DNA of 64,000 bases. Origin: Lysobacter enzymogenes. Lineage in GTDB: Bacteria; Pseudomonadota; Gammaproteobacteria; Xanthomonadales; Xanthomonadaceae. A program made the position numbers and the translations under genes. This document shows, in pieces, positions 62,644 to 64,000 of this stretch. The notes under the pieces are model-generated. The model was not told the DNA's origin. It did no database searches and saw only the letters and a list, made by a program, of their open reading frames with translations. The stretch is taken from positions 1,922,001 to 1,986,000 of the forward strand of contig NZ_CP067396.1 of the NCBI RefSeq assembly GCF_023617245.1, written 5' to 3'. Numbering within the stretch: the first letter of the stretch is position 1; each line of letters starts with the position of its first letter.

Positions 62644-63618
62644 ATGATGCGATTGGTCGCTAGAGCTTGGCGTTTGGCGTTGCTGTTCGGACTGGCCCTG
62701 TCAGGGGCCTGGGGTCCGGCCGCCGCGTCGCCGGCGCCGCACGAGCGCCCCGGCCATGGCCACGGCGACGATCCCGACGCCCATGTGCTGGTGCTGGGCC
62801 GGATCAGCGACGATCCCAAGGCCCACTACGAACAGCTCAAGCCGCTGCTGGACTACGTGGTCCCGCGCATGGCCGAGGTCGGCATCCGCGAGGGCCGGAT
62901 CCTGATGGCCAAGGACGCGCAGCAGATGGGCAGCTATCTGCGCCGCGGCCGGGTCGACTGGGTCAGCGAGACCGCCGGCACCGCGATGCTGCTGAACCAG
63001 CGCGCCGGCGCGCTGCCGCTGCTGCTGACCGAGCGCGACGGCGTGAGCCATTACCACAGCGTGTTCTTCGCCCGCCGCGACAGCGGCCTGCGCTCGCTCG
63101 ACGACCTCAGCGGCCACAACGTCGCGTTCCAGCGCCCGTCCTCGACCAGCGCCTACTTCGTGCCCGCCGCGACCTTGCTCGAGCGCGGGCTGCGCCTGGA
63201 AATCCTGCTGTCGCCGACCGACCGCATCAACCGCGGCGCGGTCGGCTACCTGTTCGCGCGCTCGGAACTCAACATCGCCACCTGGGTGCACAAGCGCCTG
63301 GTCGATGCCGGGGTGATGAGCAACCTGGACTGGGACAATCCGCGCCGGGTGCCGGAGGCGTTCCGCGGCGATCTGGTCCTGATCGGCCGCAGCGCCGACT
63401 ACCCGCGCGCGCTGGAGCTGGTGCGCCCGGGCCTGGATCCGAAAGTCAGCGCGCGCCTGCGCGAGGTGCTGCTGGAGGCGGCCGGCGATCCCGATGCCGG
63501 CGAGGCGCTGCTGCGCTTCTTCAAGACCACCCGCTTCATGCCGGTCGACCCGGCCTCGCAACGCGCGCTCGACCGCATCGGCCACGGCGTGGCGCAGGTG
63601 CGCGCGGAGGTGGAATGA
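62644..63618 (+). CDS. PhnD-like periplasmic binding protein
   Basis: A 324-residue substrate-binding protein with a signal peptide (about 1-28, LALLFGLALSGAWGPAAAS) and a His-rich N-terminal stretch (HERPGHGHGDDPDAH). The mature domain matches phosphate/phosphonate-binding (PhnD) proteins: LKPLLDYVVPRMAEVGIREG, TERDGVSHYHSVFFARRDSG, LRSLDDLSGHNVAFQRPSST (about 154-173). Free-standing members often act as sensors for a neighbouring histidine kinase or cyclase; here the next gene overlaps by 4 bp. Alternative start at 62647. Confidence 0.82.
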   Translation: MMRLVARAWRLALLFGLALSGAWGPAAASPAPHERPGHGHGDDPDAHVLVLGRISDDPKAHYEQLKPLLDYVVPRMAEVGIREGRILMAKDAQQMGSYLRRGRVDWVSETAGTAMLLNQRAGALPLLLTERDGVSHYHSVFFARRDSGLRSLDDLSGHNVAFQRPSSTSAYFVPAATLLERGLRLEILLSPTDRINRGAVGYLFARSELNIATWVHKRLVDAGVMSNLDWDNPRRVPEAFRGDLVLIGRSADYPRALELVRPGLDPKVSARLREVLLEAAGDPDAGEALLRFFKTTRFMPVDPASQRALDRIGHGVAQVRAEVE

Positions 63619-64000
63619 AATCGCCGCGCGGCCTGCAGGCCAAGTTCCTGTCGATCATGGGCCTGGCCCTGCTGGTGGTGGCGGTGCTGATCACCCTGTT
63701 GCTGCTGCGCCAGGAGCGGATCCAGAGCGCGGTGGTCGGGGTCAGCCGCGACGCGATGCGCGACAGTTTCGTCGCCAGCCTGCGCCGCCACGGCGAGGGC
63801 GAGGTGGCCCAGCTCGCCGGCTCGCTGACCAACCCGCTGTACTACTTCGACCTGGACGCGATCGGCGAACTCGGCCGCGCGGCGATGGCCAACCCCGGCG
63901 TGCGCTACGTCGTGGTCTACGACAACGACGGCAACATCGTCCACGACGGCAGCGAGGCGATTCCGAGCTACGGCAAGCGCATGGACGATGCGATGGCGGC
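63615..64000 (+). CDS. Membrane sensor protein, cut by the right edge
   Basis: The first 128 codons of a gene whose ATG overlaps the stop of the PhnD-like gene (ATGA). A membrane helix (about 9-31, FLSIMGLALLVVAVLITLLLL) is followed by a periplasmic start (RQERIQSAVVGVSRDAMRDS) and NPLYYFDLDAIGELGRAA, then VRYVVVYDNDGNIVHDG, a small sensor-type domain. It probably continues into a signalling output domain (kinase, GGDEF or EAL), which lies outside the window. The coupling implies that the PhnD-like protein is its ligand-binding partner. Confidence 0.8.
   Translation, partial: MKSPRGLQAKFLSIMGLALLVVAVLITLLLLRQERIQSAVVGVSRDAMRDSFVASLRRHGEGEVAQLAGSLTNPLYYFDLDAIGELGRAAMANPGVRYVVVYDNDGNIVHDGSEAIPSYGKRMDDAMA

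Overview
The window is very GC-rich outside one island. Its gene content and order (a DUF3649/PepSY/DUF3325 iron operon, queA-tgt-yajC-secD-secF, ftsY/rsmD/coaD, and the recurrent GTAGGAGCGGCGCGAGCCGCGACC intergenic repeats) point to a gammaproteobacterium of the Xanthomonadaceae, most likely Lysobacter or a close relative. This identification comes from recognition of families and synteny, not from a search.

Left arm (1-21.7 kb). A truncated TraB/GumN gene is followed by a probable Fur-controlled three-gene iron-associated operon. Next come dxs, an unrecognised receiver-like/winged-helix-like protein, an HNH endonuclease, and an acyl-CoA dehydrogenase translationally coupled to a small lipoprotein. 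A compact signalling block follows on the minus strand: an FHA-GAF protein, a Ser/Thr kinase with a TPR region, a cytoplasmic histidine kinase (stop and start codons overlap at each junction) and, 160 bp on, a NarL-type response regulator. A secreted protein with seven pentapeptide repeats near its N-terminus and a subtilase lie next, then an intergenic tract with two perfect microsatellites, (ATCGG)16 and (GAGCCGC)8.

Island (21.7-31.26 kb). tRNA-Phe(GAA) carries one copy of a 23-bp sequence whose second copy sits at 31242-31264. The 9.5 kb between them is a mosaic. It holds decayed phage genes (a tape-measure C-terminus, and a packaging-type gene and a neighbour with in-frame nonsense codons), an AT-richer cargo block and two small HTH proteins next to the right repeat. 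No integrase is visible. The cargo has two membrane proteins of unknown function and a tightly overlapping three-gene operon headed by a TIGR04255-family protein. That operon is the best candidate here for an undescribed system.

Right arm (31.3-64 kb). An acyltransferase and a YjhX-type toxin gene with a downstream GNAT acetyltransferase (reminiscent of YjhX/YjhQ) come first. Housekeeping and conserved genes follow: yggX, mutY, an AsmA-like gene, ftsY, rsmD, coaD, a YfhL ferredoxin, ggt, an MBL hydrolase/TMEM43-like pair, upp, a class III aminotransferase with palindromes upstream, a DesK/DesR-like two-component pair, queA-tgt-yajC-secD-secF, a GFA protein, a methyltransferase, suhB and trmJ. 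The window ends in a PhnD-like binding protein overlapping a membrane sensor gene that is cut by the edge.
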